From a virus: a stretch of DNA of 59,404 nt. The notes beneath the pieces were generated by a model, which was given only the letters and a program-made list of their open reading frames with translations, searched no databases and was not told the origin of the DNA. Position 1 is the stretch's first letter. Every line of letters begins with the position of its first letter. The position numbers and the translations under genes were made by a program. Shown here piece by piece: positions 45,452-54,148 of this stretch. Where the stretch lies: the IMG/VR virus record IMGVR_UViG_3300043313_000821, positions 1 to 59,404 of that record. One strand, 5' to 3'.

Positions 45452-48400
45452 TTGGCCACAGCCGCAGGGCTACCACCCGAAGATCTGGACCGGTACGAAA
45501 CACGCGCCGAAAACGCGGCGCGGTCTGTCGCACGCCGGATCATAGACACAATCCTCGCCGCGCTCCGCAACATCCGATCCCCACAATCGGTAGACCCCAC
45601 CGTCGTAGCCGCACCAGCGAACACCCTGTGGACCGAACTAGCACCCCCAGCGGTCATGCCTGTCGCGGCAGACACATGGTCGGCTGCAGCAGCAGCGACA
45701 GCAGCAGACTTCGCTGCCGCAGGCGTACCGACCAGCATCCTCGGCCCTGACCGGGCAGCCGCCTACCTGACCGAAGCCACGAACCGGCTCGTGGGCATCG
45801 GCGACGACATCTGGCAAGCGATCGCAACCCAGCTCGCGCAGGGCGTAGACATCGGGGAAAGCATCCCCGAACTCGCCGCCCGGATCCGCGCGACCGCCCC
45901 CATGACCGAGGCCCGCGCCACCACCATCGCACGCACCGAATGCCTACCTGGCGACGTCTCTGTCAATGCCGCCAACATCACGGCCATATTCCGTCGTTGG
46001 TACGAGGGGGATTGGGTTGAGATCGTTACCGCATCGGGCCGCAAGTTCTCCGGTACCCCGAATCACCCAATGCTCACGCGGCGCGGATGGGTTGGCCTTG
46101 GTGACCTCAAGGAAGGCGACGACCTTGTCAGCTACAGCGTCAACATTGAGCGCACGAGTCCTGCGGGAGATCATTACGTAGAGCACCGCCCACCCACGCT
46201 CAGCGAGATATGGGATGCGGTTTCGGCAGTAGACGTCCCTGAATGGGAACGCACTGCTCAGCCAGACTTCCACGGCGACGGGATGGATGGCTATGTCGAT
46301 GTTCTTCGTCCCGACCGGATGCTGATGTATGGGGTTCAATCCTCTTTGGATCAGGGCATCTTGGACGACCTCCTCCCCCCATCCCACGCAACTGAGGCCG
46401 GAAAATCTGGATATGGCGGCCAGTTTGCTAGCATCATCCCGATCGATAGCGCTACGCGACGCTTTTCTGTCCCGGATTGGGATGCCTTCAAGTCGGAGTC
46501 GCCGCTCTATCCAGTGCCCGCTCACTCCGTAAGCAATGCAGAGGCTTCTAACGGACCGTCCCGCTTGGTATTCAGCGATGATCTGGGCCGTTGGGAGGTC
46601 ATCTCGCAGGCTGTTTCTGAATCCCGTGGCGTGCAGGAGTCTGCGAGCGGCGGACCGAGTCCGAATTTCGACTCCCGCTTTAGTCACGATCTGAGTCACA
46701 GTCGAAGCGTTGCATCCGACGATTCTAGAAATGACGGTGGATCCGAGCCCGGATTTGTAGAGTTCGACAATCTTGTCTCGGTCGGTTTGCGGCAATGGAA
46801 AGGCCATGTCTACAACCTGACTACTCGACAGGGATTCTTCGTGGCAGATGAATTCTACACGTCGAACACGATCTCCGCATCGAACGCTGGGTCGTTCGCG
46901 CAAGCCCAAACCCTCGACGACCCCACCATGACAAAAACGTGGCTCGCGACAAACGACCCACGTACCCGCCCCACCCACCGTGCAGCGGACGGGCAAACCG
47001 TGCCGCTGCTAGATGCGTTCGTGGTGGGCGGGTTCCCGCTGATGGTCCCCGGCGACCCCATCGGCCCCCCCGGCGAGATAATTGGTTGCCGTTGCAGTTT
47101 GTCTTACGACTTCGATCCGGGAGTAATCGTGGCAGCGTGGGATACCGAAGTTGTGGACACCAGCTGGTCTGTTGTCCTGACCGCCGCTGCCGAACCCCAC
47201 ACCGGCGCCATGGTCGCGCTCGTACCCTGCGACTTCGATGCCCGCCGGTTGGAGGTCAGCGAACCCGCCGAAGAACTCCACGCCACACTCGCCTACCTCG
47301 GTGACGACGCGGCCCTGACACCCGAACACCGCGCCGCGATCCTAACGACAATGGCTGACTTCGCCGCCACACGCGCGCCGCTCGACCTCGACGGGTTCGC
47401 TATCGCCGTGTTCAACCCCACCAACCCCGACCGTGACACAGCCGTCGTGTTGGAACTGTCCGGCGAAAACGGGCCCGAACTCGTTGCCCTCCGCGAGGCT
47501 GTGACAGGAACCCTGGGCAGCATCCTGGGTGTCCACATGCCCGACCAGCACACCCCCTACTTTCCGCATGTCACGCTCGCATTCACCGACGACCCGACCC
47601 TTGCCGGACGGCTAACCCACCTGACCGGTCCGATCCTGTTCGACCGGCTACGGGTCGCGTTCGGAGGCGACGTATACGATTTCCCCCTCGGCGCGCTGCC
47701 CGCCGATGACGACGTGTGGGATGTGACTGTCGCGTCGGTGAAGAACCCCGAGTTTGAGGGCAAACACAAACGCGACAAAGAAGGCCAGTTTGCGACGATG
47801 GCGGCCCGTTTGGGTGCCGCGTTGAAAGCCCACACCGGCGAGGGGGATCCGTTCGCGGGGTTCACCCGTGACCAGTTGCGCCGTGAGGCAACCAAGCGTG
47901 GGATCCCGCTGTCGCGTGGCGAGTCGCAGGAGTCGATCTCGAAAAAGCTCCGCGCCCACATGACCGACGGCGGGGACAGCAAGACCGCGAAGCCAGCAGA
48001 CAAGCCAGCCCCGAAAGCGGAAGCCCCCGAACCCACGGAACCTGTTGTATCTGAACGTACGGAACCCACGCCGGAAGACATAGCAGCGTTCCGGCTGGAA
48101 GGTAATGTGCAGGTAGCCGAGTCCAGGGAAGCGGCCGTTGCGCTTCTTAAGGATATGGACCGGAGCCAACTGAAAGAATTTGCCCGCCTTACCGGAAGGG
48201 GCGAACGGGCCGCCAACGATGATTCGTTGAGCGATGATGAGGTCAGGAACCGTCTCGGTATTGCCATCCGGGGGAGGCATCCGCGCTCCTACGAAGGAAA
48301 GCTAGCCCCGAAAGCCCCCGAACCCGCTGCACCGGACACCCCGGACGTGACCCCGGATGCGGGTAACGAGCGGGCACAGGCCGTGTCGGATGCGTTGGAA

Positions 48401-50617
48401 GACATTTATGTACGTGCCGCTAACGGGGACATCACCCCAGAGCAGGGCCGCGCGCAGGCACGGAAGTACATCGATAGCCTGAAACTGTCCGCACCCGAGT
48501 TGCGGGAACTGTCGACGCAGATGGGTGTCACGGTCCCCCCACGGGCGACGAAAGCCGGGGTGCGGGACGCAATCGCGACCCGAATGGTTGACGCAAAGCT
48601 ACAATCCCGCGCCATCGCAAGAGACACCAAACCGGTTACACCAGCCCGGAAGCCGGTGGAACCGTTGCCGGCGAAAATCCCACGGATCGCTAAGGCGCCG
48701 GGGGAACCATCCGAGGCACCGAAGAAACGCGCCCCCGCCGCACCGAAACCAGCGTTTGCCGGCGATGCCGAAGCCGTTAAAGCAGAGCTGAAAAAGATCC
48801 GTACCCACCATGTGGAAACACGCGAACGCGGGGGTAGGGAAGCCGCCGCCGCGTTTCTCGACAGTCTGAAACTTACGTCCCCGCAGCTGCGGGCGTTGGG
48901 ACGTGAACTGAACATTCACCTACCGAGCACTGCCCGGAAGGAAGACATCCGGGATGCGATCGTTCGTAACCAGGTCGGGGCGTATCTGGAATCAGCTGCC
49001 ATTACGCGGGGCGGTACGAACGAACGGTCACGTACTGGGGCGCCGGATGTTCCTGCTGCCTCCCCGTGGCACGGCGACCTCACACCCAGTCAGCAGCGCG
49101 TATCTGAAATCGCGGCATCGCCGTTGATCACACGGAAACGTCAGGGCGGCGCGATGGGTGTCGTGTCGCTTGACGCCCACGATGAAGGATCGATCGTCCG
49201 TAAGGATGTCGCGTCGCGTCCGGGGTCCGCTGATGTACGGGATCCGTTGGAGCAGGCAGACGCAGAACAGCTAGCACCGCTGGTTGCTGAGGCGTTGGGG
49301 TTGCGTGCCCCTGCAGTGGTTCGCACGGATCGCCACAAACTCGAAATGGAGTTTGTCGAAGGGTTCACCGGCGACGCTGAACATCCGATGGCCAGCGCTC
49401 CTCCGAAGCAGGACATGCGTTCCCCGGATGGGCAGCGTATGGGGATCCTTGACCAGGCGATTAACAACTATGACCGGAACATGGGTAACTACATCCGGAC
49501 CGTCGACGGGCGGCTAGTTCCGATCGATCACAGTATGGCGTTTTTTGCGGGCGACGCGGCAATGCCGAGGTTCAGCACCCACAATCTTGATGTTACCGAG
49601 TCTGAGGCTGCGCAGATGAGGTCCCAGATTGAGGCGTTGCGGCCAGAGTTTGACCGGGTGGGGCGCGGCCAGTGGTTGGATGAAACGTTGGAACGGTTCG
49701 ACGGGATCAAATTCGCCCCCGATCCGACCACCCCAGAAGCAGCCCCTGAGCCGGTGCGTAACCCGGTTGATGACGCTCGGGTGAAGACCATCCAGTCGCG
49801 GCTAGATGAACTGCAAGCGGCTGCCGCTCCGGTTCGCGCCGCGCAGTTGGAGTACACGCAAAAGTATCGTGGTGGACGTTTCGCGCCCCCAGCTGTGGAA
49901 GAGGCACGGGAAGAACACAACGCCGAAATGCGGAGGCTGAAAGCGGAAGCGGCCCCGCTTGCAGACGAACTGCTCGCGTTGCTCCGCGAACGCGACGGCA
50001 CGAACCTGGGATCAGTCGACGACCCAGACCGCAGCCACTGGGATCAGGTCAGGCAAGATTTCGAAGCTACCAGTCAGTGGTCATGGGACCGGCACGTCTC
50101 GATCCAACCCGCGCCCAGCGCAACAGCCGCGCAGACCGCTGCAGCAACGAAAGTGATCGACAAGTACCGCGAAGACGACCGCACCACCGTACTCAACAAC
50201 GAGAAACTCCGGGCCGATGACCCGTCAGCTAAAGCGTGGGAACGGAAGACCCAGGCCGCGATCGAAACCACGCAACTGTCGCAGGATTCTATTGTCTACC
50301 GTGGTGCGGCCCTCCCGCCGCAGGTGTTGATGGAGTTCCGGCCGGGTGCGGTCATTTCGGATAAGGGTTTCAACTCGACGACGTCGAATCGTGAAATCGC
50401 CGAGGGTTACACCAGCACGCGGAGTATTTTCACCCCTGGCGTGCTGCCGGTCGTGTTCGAGATCAGAACGCGCGCGGGAACCCCAGCCGCTGATGCCCAA
50501 TACGACGGTGAGATTGTTTTCGGGGCGGGCCGGTCGATGCGGATCATTTCCGTTTCGGAACGCCCTGCCGGAAAGTATTTACCTGCTGGTCTTGAGGTGG
50601 TAGCGGAATGGCTGTAG
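45452..50617 (+). CDS. MuF head-morphogenesis protein with intein, 2H phosphoesterase, SAP-like, kinase-like and ADP-ribosyltransferase domains
   Basis: A giant 1,721-codon gene after the portal (TTG start 45452). Domains in order: MuF N-terminal helices; intein (residues 164-472); MuF C-terminal core with HRAADGQTVPLLDAF and CRC; 2H phosphoesterase with ELHATL near 609 and PHVTLAF near 706; four SAP-like helix repeats between about 800 and 1180; a HipA/PI-kinase-like domain with INNYDRNMGN and PIDHSMAFF; and a C-terminal ADP-ribosyltransferase with VYRG (Arg 1617), FNSTTSNREIAEGY and YDGEIVF. The mature protein is about 1,412 residues. MuF proteins can be packaged with DNA, so these domains may be injected effectors (inference). 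Confidence 0.85.
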   Translation: MATAAGLPPEDLDRYETRAENAARSVARRIIDTILAALRNIRSPQSVDPTVVAAPANTLWTELAPPAVMPVAADTWSAAAAATAADFAAAGVPTSILGPDRAAAYLTEATNRLVGIGDDIWQAIATQLAQGVDIGESIPELAARIRATAPMTEARATTIARTECLPGDVSVNAANITAIFRRWYEGDWVEIVTASGRKFSGTPNHPMLTRRGWVGLGDLKEGDDLVSYSVNIERTSPAGDHYVEHRPPTLSEIWDAVSAVDVPEWERTAQPDFHGDGMDGYVDVLRPDRMLMYGVQSSLDQGILDDLLPPSHATEAGKSGYGGQFASIIPIDSATRRFSVPDWDAFKSESPLYPVPAHSVSNAEASNGPSRLVFSDDLGRWEVISQAVSESRGVQESASGGPSPNFDSRFSHDLSHSRSVASDDSRNDGGSEPGFVEFDNLVSVGLRQWKGHVYNLTTRQGFFVADEFYTSNTISASNAGSFAQAQTLDDPTMTKTWLATNDPRTRPTHRAADGQTVPLLDAFVVGGFPLMVPGDPIGPPGEIIGCRCSLSYDFDPGVIVAAWDTEVVDTSWSVVLTAAAEPHTGAMVALVPCDFDARRLEVSEPAEELHATLAYLGDDAALTPEHRAAILTTMADFAATRAPLDLDGFAIAVFNPTNPDRDTAVVLELSGENGPELVALREAVTGTLGSILGVHMPDQHTPYFPHVTLAFTDDPTLAGRLTHLTGPILFDRLRVAFGGDVYDFPLGALPADDDVWDVTVASVKNPEFEGKHKRDKEGQFATMAARLGAALKAHTGEGDPFAGFTRDQLRREATKRGIPLSRGESQESISKKLRAHMTDGGDSKTAKPADKPAPKAEAPEPTEPVVSERTEPTPEDIAAFRLEGNVQVAESREAAVALLKDMDRSQLKEFARLTGRGERAANDDSLSDDEVRNRLGIAIRGRHPRSYEGKLAPKAPEPAAPDTPDVTPDAGNERAQAVSDALEDIYVRAANGDITPEQGRAQARKYIDSLKLSAPELRELSTQMGVTVPPRATKAGVRDAIATRMVDAKLQSRAIARDTKPVTPARKPVEPLPAKIPRIAKAPGEPSEAPKKRAPAAPKPAFAGDAEAVKAELKKIRTHHVETRERGGREAAAAFLDSLKLTSPQLRALGRELNIHLPSTARKEDIRDAIVRNQVGAYLESAAITRGGTNERSRTGAPDVPAASPWHGDLTPSQQRVSEIAASPLITRKRQGGAMGVVSLDAHDEGSIVRKDVASRPGSADVRDPLEQADAEQLAPLVAEALGLRAPAVVRTDRHKLEMEFVEGFTGDAEHPMASAPPKQDMRSPDGQRMGILDQAINNYDRNMGNYIRTVDGRLVPIDHSMAFFAGDAAMPRFSTHNLDVTESEAAQMRSQIEALRPEFDRVGRGQWLDETLERFDGIKFAPDPTTPEAAPEPVRNPVDDARVKTIQSRLDELQAAAAPVRAAQLEYTQKYRGGRFAPPAVEEAREEHNAEMRRLKAEAAPLADELLALLRERDGTNLGSVDDPDRSHWDQVRQDFEATSQWSWDRHVSIQPAPSATAAQTAAATKVIDKYREDDRTTVLNNEKLRADDPSAKAWERKTQAAIETTQLSQDSIVYRGAALPPQVLMEFRPGAVISDKGFNSTTSNREIAEGYTSTRSIFTPGVLPVVFEIRTRAGTPAADAQYDGEIVFGAGRSMRIISVSERPAGKYLPAGLEVVAEWL
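45941..46867 (+). mobile_element. Intein in MuF (309 aa), residues 164-472
   Basis: The Hint N-terminal part starts with Cys (CLPGDVSVNAANITAIF), then KFSGTPNHPMLT with the block B Thr-x-x-His type motif, and GDLKEGDDL. The C-terminal part VYNLTTRQGFFVADEFYTSN ends in Asn with Thr as the next extein residue; the usual penultimate His is Ser here. Removing it restores IARTE-TISASNAG, the conserved MuF motif, so splicing is expected. The middle sense sequence is Ser/Asp-rich and has no LAGLIDADG or HNH motif, because the endonuclease lies on the other strand. Confidence 0.9.
45944..46807 (-). CDS. Antisense homing endonuclease nested in the MuF intein
   Basis: A 287-aa protein on the strand opposite the MuF gene. 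ATG 46807 has AGG upstream, and the TAG is the complement of intein codon 2 (CTA). Two helix-turn-helix modules (DKIVELYKSGLGSTVISRIV and AEYQAGRSVRSLCIAYGVS) precede a DUF559/Vsr-like PD-(D/E)xK nuclease core: WGEEVVQDALIQRGL, NIDIAI, VAVEVW, RNRIPYLAERGW and REHWVIRGTGE. Its codons are exact reverse complements of the sense codons. The composition is AT-richer than the rest of the gene. It probably drives homing of the intein. Expression would need its own promoter, which I could not identify. Confidence 0.82.
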   Translation of the reverse strand: MAFPLPQTDRDKIVELYKSGLGSTVISRIVGCNASTVTQIVTKAGVEIRTRSAARRLLHATGFRNSLRDDLPTAQIIAEYQAGRSVRSLCIAYGVSGHWIERRLRLEGIPIRDRKASRSAIDRDDASKLAAISRFSGLSCVGWGEEVVQDALIQRGLNPIHQHPVGTKNIDIAIHPVAVEVWLSSAFPFRDVYCRNRIPYLAERGWAVLYVMISRRTRALNVDAVADKVVAFLEVTKANPSAPREHWVIRGTGELAARCGNDLNPIPLVPTTEYGRDVGGIDRDVAR

Positions 50618-50775
50618 ACGACAAGGCGGAAGAAACGCCGAGAGAAACGCCGGAAGATGCGCCGTTGGCTAAGGCTATGCGGTTCGTGTGGGGGCCGGAA
50701 GAGTTCCAGGTCACACCACCACCAGCGGGGACGGAGGTGACCTCTGATGTCGACGCGACCGCTGTTGACCGGTGA
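50608..50775 (+). CDS. Short protein between MuF and protease (55 aa)
   Basis: ATG 50608 overlaps the MuF stop. An acidic N-terminus with two short DKAEETPRETPED repeats, then MRFVWGPEEFQVTPPP. The end overlaps the next gene by 29 bases. It may be a scaffold-like or small structural peptide. Function unknown. Confidence 0.55.
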   Translation: MAVDDKAEETPRETPEDAPLAKAMRFVWGPEEFQVTPPPAGTEVTSDVDATAVDR

Positions 50776-51010
50776 TGAGCCGGGTAGCGAAATCGGTACG
50801 GTCACGTGGGATGGTGAAACCCTGACGTTGGATGGTGCGGCGGAAGGCGTGTTCGACAACCTGCGTGACTTCATGGGTGATGAGGCGTTGGGCGCAACCC
50901 TGATCGGTGAGGGCTGGTCGAATGGCTACCTGTGGTTGGGTGAGCCGGTCGACGATGAGGATGGGTTGGCGGAGGTGATCGGGGATGGACAGTCCACGGC
51001 CGGGGAGTGA
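50747..51010 (+). CDS. Hypothetical acidic protein
   Basis: An 87-aa acidic protein; ATG 50747 with GGAGG upstream. GTVTWDGETLTLDGAAEGVFD. Overlaps both neighbours. Possibly capsid-associated by position. Confidence 0.6.
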   Translation: MSTRPLLTGDEPGSEIGTVTWDGETLTLDGAAEGVFDNLRDFMGDEALGATLIGEGWSNGYLWLGEPVDDEDGLAEVIGDGQSTAGE

Positions 51011-52022
51011 CCGTGCCCTACGCCAGTATTGGGTCGTTGGACCCGGCGCTATCAAGATCAACTGGCCGGCTGAGGGCTCATTCGGGCGGTGCGTAACCCA
51101 ACTCGGGAAATACGTCCGTGACCCCGAAGGGCTTTGCGCCGAATACCATCATGAAGCGACCGGGAAATGGCCCGGCGAAAAACACCACCACGACGGGGCT
51201 ATCACTGCCGCCGGAACGGAGCAAAACATGCCAGGATTTGATGTGGAGGTTGTCGACGCTCCGCTAACCGCTGCAGCGGTAACCGTCACGATCCCCGACG
51301 CCCCCCCGCCAGAGTGGTTCGACGAACCCGTCGGTATCCCTGCAGCTGAGGGCGCGTTTCATATCGAGCAGAACGGCCGTGTGTACGGCTACCTTGCCCC
51401 CTCTAAAGTCGCGCACCGCGCGTTCCGTGACAGGCGTGTTGAGGTTCCGCGAGGAAACGTCGATTACAGCCGGTGGATGAAACGAGACGGCGCGATGGTC
51501 GCTGACGGCGGTCGGGTCACTGCCGGCCCGGTCACGTTCGACTGTGGCCACGCGGACCCGACCAGCAGCGACTACGCGGCCCGCCGCGACCACTACGACA
51601 ACTCGTGCAGCGTGTTCGCGTCGATCCGGATCGGTGAGAACGCGAACGGGGTGTGGGTCGCTGGCGCTCTGATGCCAGGTGTGACGGGTGAGCAGATTGC
51701 CCGCGCATCAATGTGTCAGTTGTCGGGGGATTGGCAGCCGCACCCTGAGCAGCCGGGGAAAAAGGAGTTCATTGGGGCGCTGTTGGTGCCAGTGCCCGGG
51801 TTTCCGTCGTCGTCGGGTGATAACGGTGGGTCGCGCCCGCGTCCTTCGGTGCAGGTGGATCGGAATGGTGCGCTTGTGGCGTCGTTTGTGCCGGTGATTG
51901 TCGCGGCGCCGGTTGCGCCGGTGGCACCGGATTTGGGGCCGGTGGTGGAGCGGATCGCACGGCAGGTGGGTCGGGATCCGCAGTCGCTTGTTGCGGCGGC
52001 TCGCGTGCGGGTGGGCCGGTAG
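50985..52022 (+). CDS. Capsid maturation protease-like protein
   Basis: A 345-aa protein in the protease position before the major capsid. The sequence around residues 150-270 (PVTFDCGHADPTSSDYAARR, DHYDNSCSVFASIRIGEN, GVWVAGALMPGVTGEQI, LSGDWQP) is the pattern seen in actinophage capsid maturation proteases, with conserved His, Asn and Ser. The C-terminal 60 residues are Pro/Val-rich. It would trim the capsid scaffold. Catalytic residues are inferred, not proven. Confidence 0.75.
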   Translation: MDSPRPGSDRALRQYWVVGPGAIKINWPAEGSFGRCVTQLGKYVRDPEGLCAEYHHEATGKWPGEKHHHDGAITAAGTEQNMPGFDVEVVDAPLTAAAVTVTIPDAPPPEWFDEPVGIPAAEGAFHIEQNGRVYGYLAPSKVAHRAFRDRRVEVPRGNVDYSRWMKRDGAMVADGGRVTAGPVTFDCGHADPTSSDYAARRDHYDNSCSVFASIRIGENANGVWVAGALMPGVTGEQIARASMCQLSGDWQPHPEQPGKKEFIGALLVPVPGFPSSSGDNGGSRPRPSVQVDRNGALVASFVPVIVAAPVAPVAPDLGPVVERIARQVGRDPQSLVAAARVRVGR

Positions 52023-52072
52023 GGTATGGTGTTCGTGGGGTAATACAGAGTCGTTTTCCGAGGGGTTTAAAG

Positions 52073-52108
52073 GTTCAGGCCCGCATCAGCGCCGGTGCGG
52101 GCCTGAAC
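52073..52108 (+). terminator. Hairpin after the protease gene
   Basis: GTTCAGGCCCGCA (52073-52085) and TGCGGGCCTGAAC (52096-52108) form a perfect 13-bp stem with a 10-base loop. It separates the terminase-portal-protease transcript from the capsid genes. Confidence 0.82.
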
Positions 52109-52159
52109 TGTGCCCAGGGTGTTATCCTGCGGGGCGAACCCTGATGTGAGGAGAAAACG

Positions 52160-52270
52160 ATGTATGTCAACAACGTGTTTCCGTCGTGTGGTTGTGGGTC
52201 GCGTCCGGCCCCTCAGCCGCAGCCTCAGCCTGAGCCGCAGCCTCAGCCTGATCCTGGGGCGCAGCAATGA
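52160..52270 (+). CDS. Short Pro/Gln-repeat peptide (36 aa)
   Basis: ATG 52160 with GAGGAG upstream. N-terminus MYVNNVFPSCGCGSRPA, then a PQ/PE repeat. Small size, a good ribosome site and coupling to the next gene (ATGATG) support it. Function unknown. Confidence 0.55.
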   Translation: MYVNNVFPSCGCGSRPAPQPQPQPEPQPQPDPGAQQ

Positions 52271-52383
52271 TGTTGCGTCGGGTGGTGTTGGATGTGGCGC
52301 CGTGGTGGGTGCTGGTCGGGGTCGCGATCGCGTTGATCGGTGTGGATCCTGGCGTGTGGGCGTGGCCGATTACCCGCTGGTGA
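52267..52383 (+). CDS. Short membrane peptide (38 aa)
   Basis: ATG 52267 overlaps the previous stop (ATGA). One hydrophobic segment (WWVLVGVAIALIGVDPGVW). Function unknown. Confidence 0.5.
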   Translation: MMLRRVVLDVAPWWVLVGVAIALIGVDPGVWAWPITRW

Positions 52384-52393
52384 TCTTGCATCT

Positions 52394-52421
52394 TTGACTT
52401 GGGCTAAAACGGTCTTACCGT
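52394..52421 (+). promoter_or_regulatory. Promoter of the capsid gene
   Basis: TTGACT (52394-52399, five of six) and TACCGT (52416-52421) are 16 bases apart, located 36 bases before the major capsid start. Confidence 0.65.
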
Positions 52422-52442
52422 GATCAGCAAAACGTCTGATCA
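52421..52442 (+). promoter_or_regulatory. 5' leader hairpin of the capsid mRNA
   Basis: TGATCAG and CTGATCA form a 7-bp stem with an 8-base loop right where the capsid transcript should begin, followed by AAGGA and the ATG at 52457. A 5' hairpin of this kind could stabilise the most abundant late mRNA, or act as an operator. Confidence 0.5.
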
Positions 52443-52456
52443 TGTAAGGACGGCAA

Positions 52457-54148
52457 ATGCCCGAGTTCGAGCTACCCGCAGACCTGTCCGGCCTGCCCGA
52501 CAGTGAGCTGTCCGGGCTACTCGACCAGGCCAACCAGGCTTTCGACGCCACTGCAGCGCAACCCCCCACCGCCGCCACCGCCGCAGAGGCAACCCGCCTC
52601 GCGGACGCGATCGAGGCACTACGCGGCCAGCAGACCAGCCGCGCCGAAGCCGCCGGAAACGTCGCCGACGCTGTCGCCCGAATCGCAGCGACCCGCCAGC
52701 CAGCCGCGACCACCCCGCCGGAGCCAGTCAACCCGAACCCAGAGCCGACGACCGAACCCGCCGACAGCCGGGAACCGGAACTGGTCACCGCATCGTCTGG
52801 CGGTGCTGTCACCGCGCCCCGTGACCTCGGTGGCCTGTCGGGGCCGCGCCGCAGCCTGAACCCGTCGCTGTCGGAGATCCGCCGGCAGCAGCCGGTACAG
52901 GACATGCCGGCCCGCAACGATCCGGTCCTGGTCGCGTCAGCTGACATTCCCGGTTTCACCCAGGGTGGCCAGATCCACGACATGGATGCCCTCGTTGCTG
53001 CGATGCACGCCCGCGCCCGTACCCTTCCCGTGTCCCACGGCAATGGCCAGCGGGTACCGGTCGCGCAGCTGCAGCGGACCTACACCCACAACCTGAACCT
53101 CGATTCGACGGCAGCGGAGATCGACCGTGTCCTTACGGCTGCCGCGTCGCCGGAGGTTCTGATCGCCGCTGGTGGCTGGTGTGCCCCGTCGGAGATCTCG
53201 TACGACTTTTTCAACATCGCGTGTATCGATGGCCTGCTGGACTTGCCGACGATCGGTATCAACCGGGGTGGCCTGCGGTGGCCGACGTCAGCGTCGTTCG
53301 GTGACATCAACGCCCTCACCGGCATTGTGTGGACCTGGAACGAAACCATGGACGTCGCGGCGGCGACGGGTACCGGCATGTCCGGGACGAAGCCATGTGT
53401 CCGGGTGCCTTGCCCGGCGTACAACGAGGCCCGCCTTTCGTGCGACGGTGTGTGTGTGACCGTCGGTAACTTGACGAACGATGCGTTCCCGGAGCTGATC
53501 GCGAACCACCTCAGGCTTGTTGAGGCGATCCAGGCGCATTACACGAACACGCGGATTATCAACAGTGTTGTCGCGCAGTCCACGGCTGTCACCGACGGCG
53601 GTTCAGCTACGCAGTCCACGACGGCCGGGATCCTGAACGCCGCGAACCTGCAGGCCACGGACTATCGCGAGAAGTATGCGATGTGTCGGACCGATGTCAT
53701 GGAGGCGGTGTTCCCGTCGTGGATGCTCAACAACGTCCGTGAGGATCTCGCGAAGCGTATGGGTGTCGAGAACTTCATGGCGGTTACGAACGCGCAGATC
53801 GCGGCGTGGTTCGACGTCCGGGACATCCGTACCCAGTGGATCGCTGACTGGCAGGTCCGTACGACGGGTCTGGGTCAGTCCGCTGCCGCGACGGCGTGGC
53901 CCACCAGCGCACAGTTCCTGACGTACGCGCCGGGGACGTTCGTCCGGGGTAACGGCCTGACCCTCGACCTCGGTGTCGTCCGTGACTCGACGTTGAACGC
54001 GACGAACGACTTCACCGCCGCGTGGATGGAAGAGTGCTACCTGGTCGCGAAGCGCGGCCACGAGTCCCGCGTCGTGACTGTTGATGTGTGTGCGAACGGC
54101 ACCACGGGCGCGGCGAACATCGCTTCCTGCGTCGGCGGCACGTCCTGA
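52457..54148 (+). CDS. Major capsid protein (HK97-like)
   Basis: A 563-aa protein. The N-terminal 150 residues are helical and then Pro/Glu-rich (NPNPEPTTEPADSREPE), fitting a cleaved scaffold-like delta domain. The shell part runs from about residue 170 (VASADIPGFTQGG) with SYDFFNIACIDGLLDLPTIG, GDINALTGIVWTWNE and REDLAKRMGVENFM. It has several Cys (CVRVPCPAYNEARLSCDGVC), unusual for a capsid, that might form disulfides or bind metal. It follows its own promoter, leader hairpin and protease. Confidence 0.87.
   Translation: MPEFELPADLSGLPDSELSGLLDQANQAFDATAAQPPTAATAAEATRLADAIEALRGQQTSRAEAAGNVADAVARIAATRQPAATTPPEPVNPNPEPTTEPADSREPELVTASSGGAVTAPRDLGGLSGPRRSLNPSLSEIRRQQPVQDMPARNDPVLVASADIPGFTQGGQIHDMDALVAAMHARARTLPVSHGNGQRVPVAQLQRTYTHNLNLDSTAAEIDRVLTAAASPEVLIAAGGWCAPSEISYDFFNIACIDGLLDLPTIGINRGGLRWPTSASFGDINALTGIVWTWNETMDVAAATGTGMSGTKPCVRVPCPAYNEARLSCDGVCVTVGNLTNDAFPELIANHLRLVEAIQAHYTNTRIINSVVAQSTAVTDGGSATQSTTAGILNAANLQATDYREKYAMCRTDVMEAVFPSWMLNNVREDLAKRMGVENFMAVTNAQIAAWFDVRDIRTQWIADWQVRTTGLGQSAAATAWPTSAQFLTYAPGTFVRGNGLTLDLGVVRDSTLNATNDFTAAWMEECYLVAKRGHESRVVTVDVCANGTTGAANIASCVGGTS

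Noticed and set aside
45403-45738. Ala/Ser-rich open frame on the minus strand over the MuF start
   Set aside because: No protein-like pattern or ribosome site; it mirrors Ala/Thr-rich sense codons in a GC-rich gene.
45941-46867. In-frame LAGLIDADG or HNH endonuclease in the intein
   Set aside because: The sense middle region is Ser/Asp-rich with no such motif; the nuclease is on the other strand.
46808-46996. N-terminal extension of the antisense endonuclease frame
   Set aside because: The stretch is outside the HTH homology, reads as a shadow of the MuF extein, and ATG 46807 gives a clean start inside the intein.
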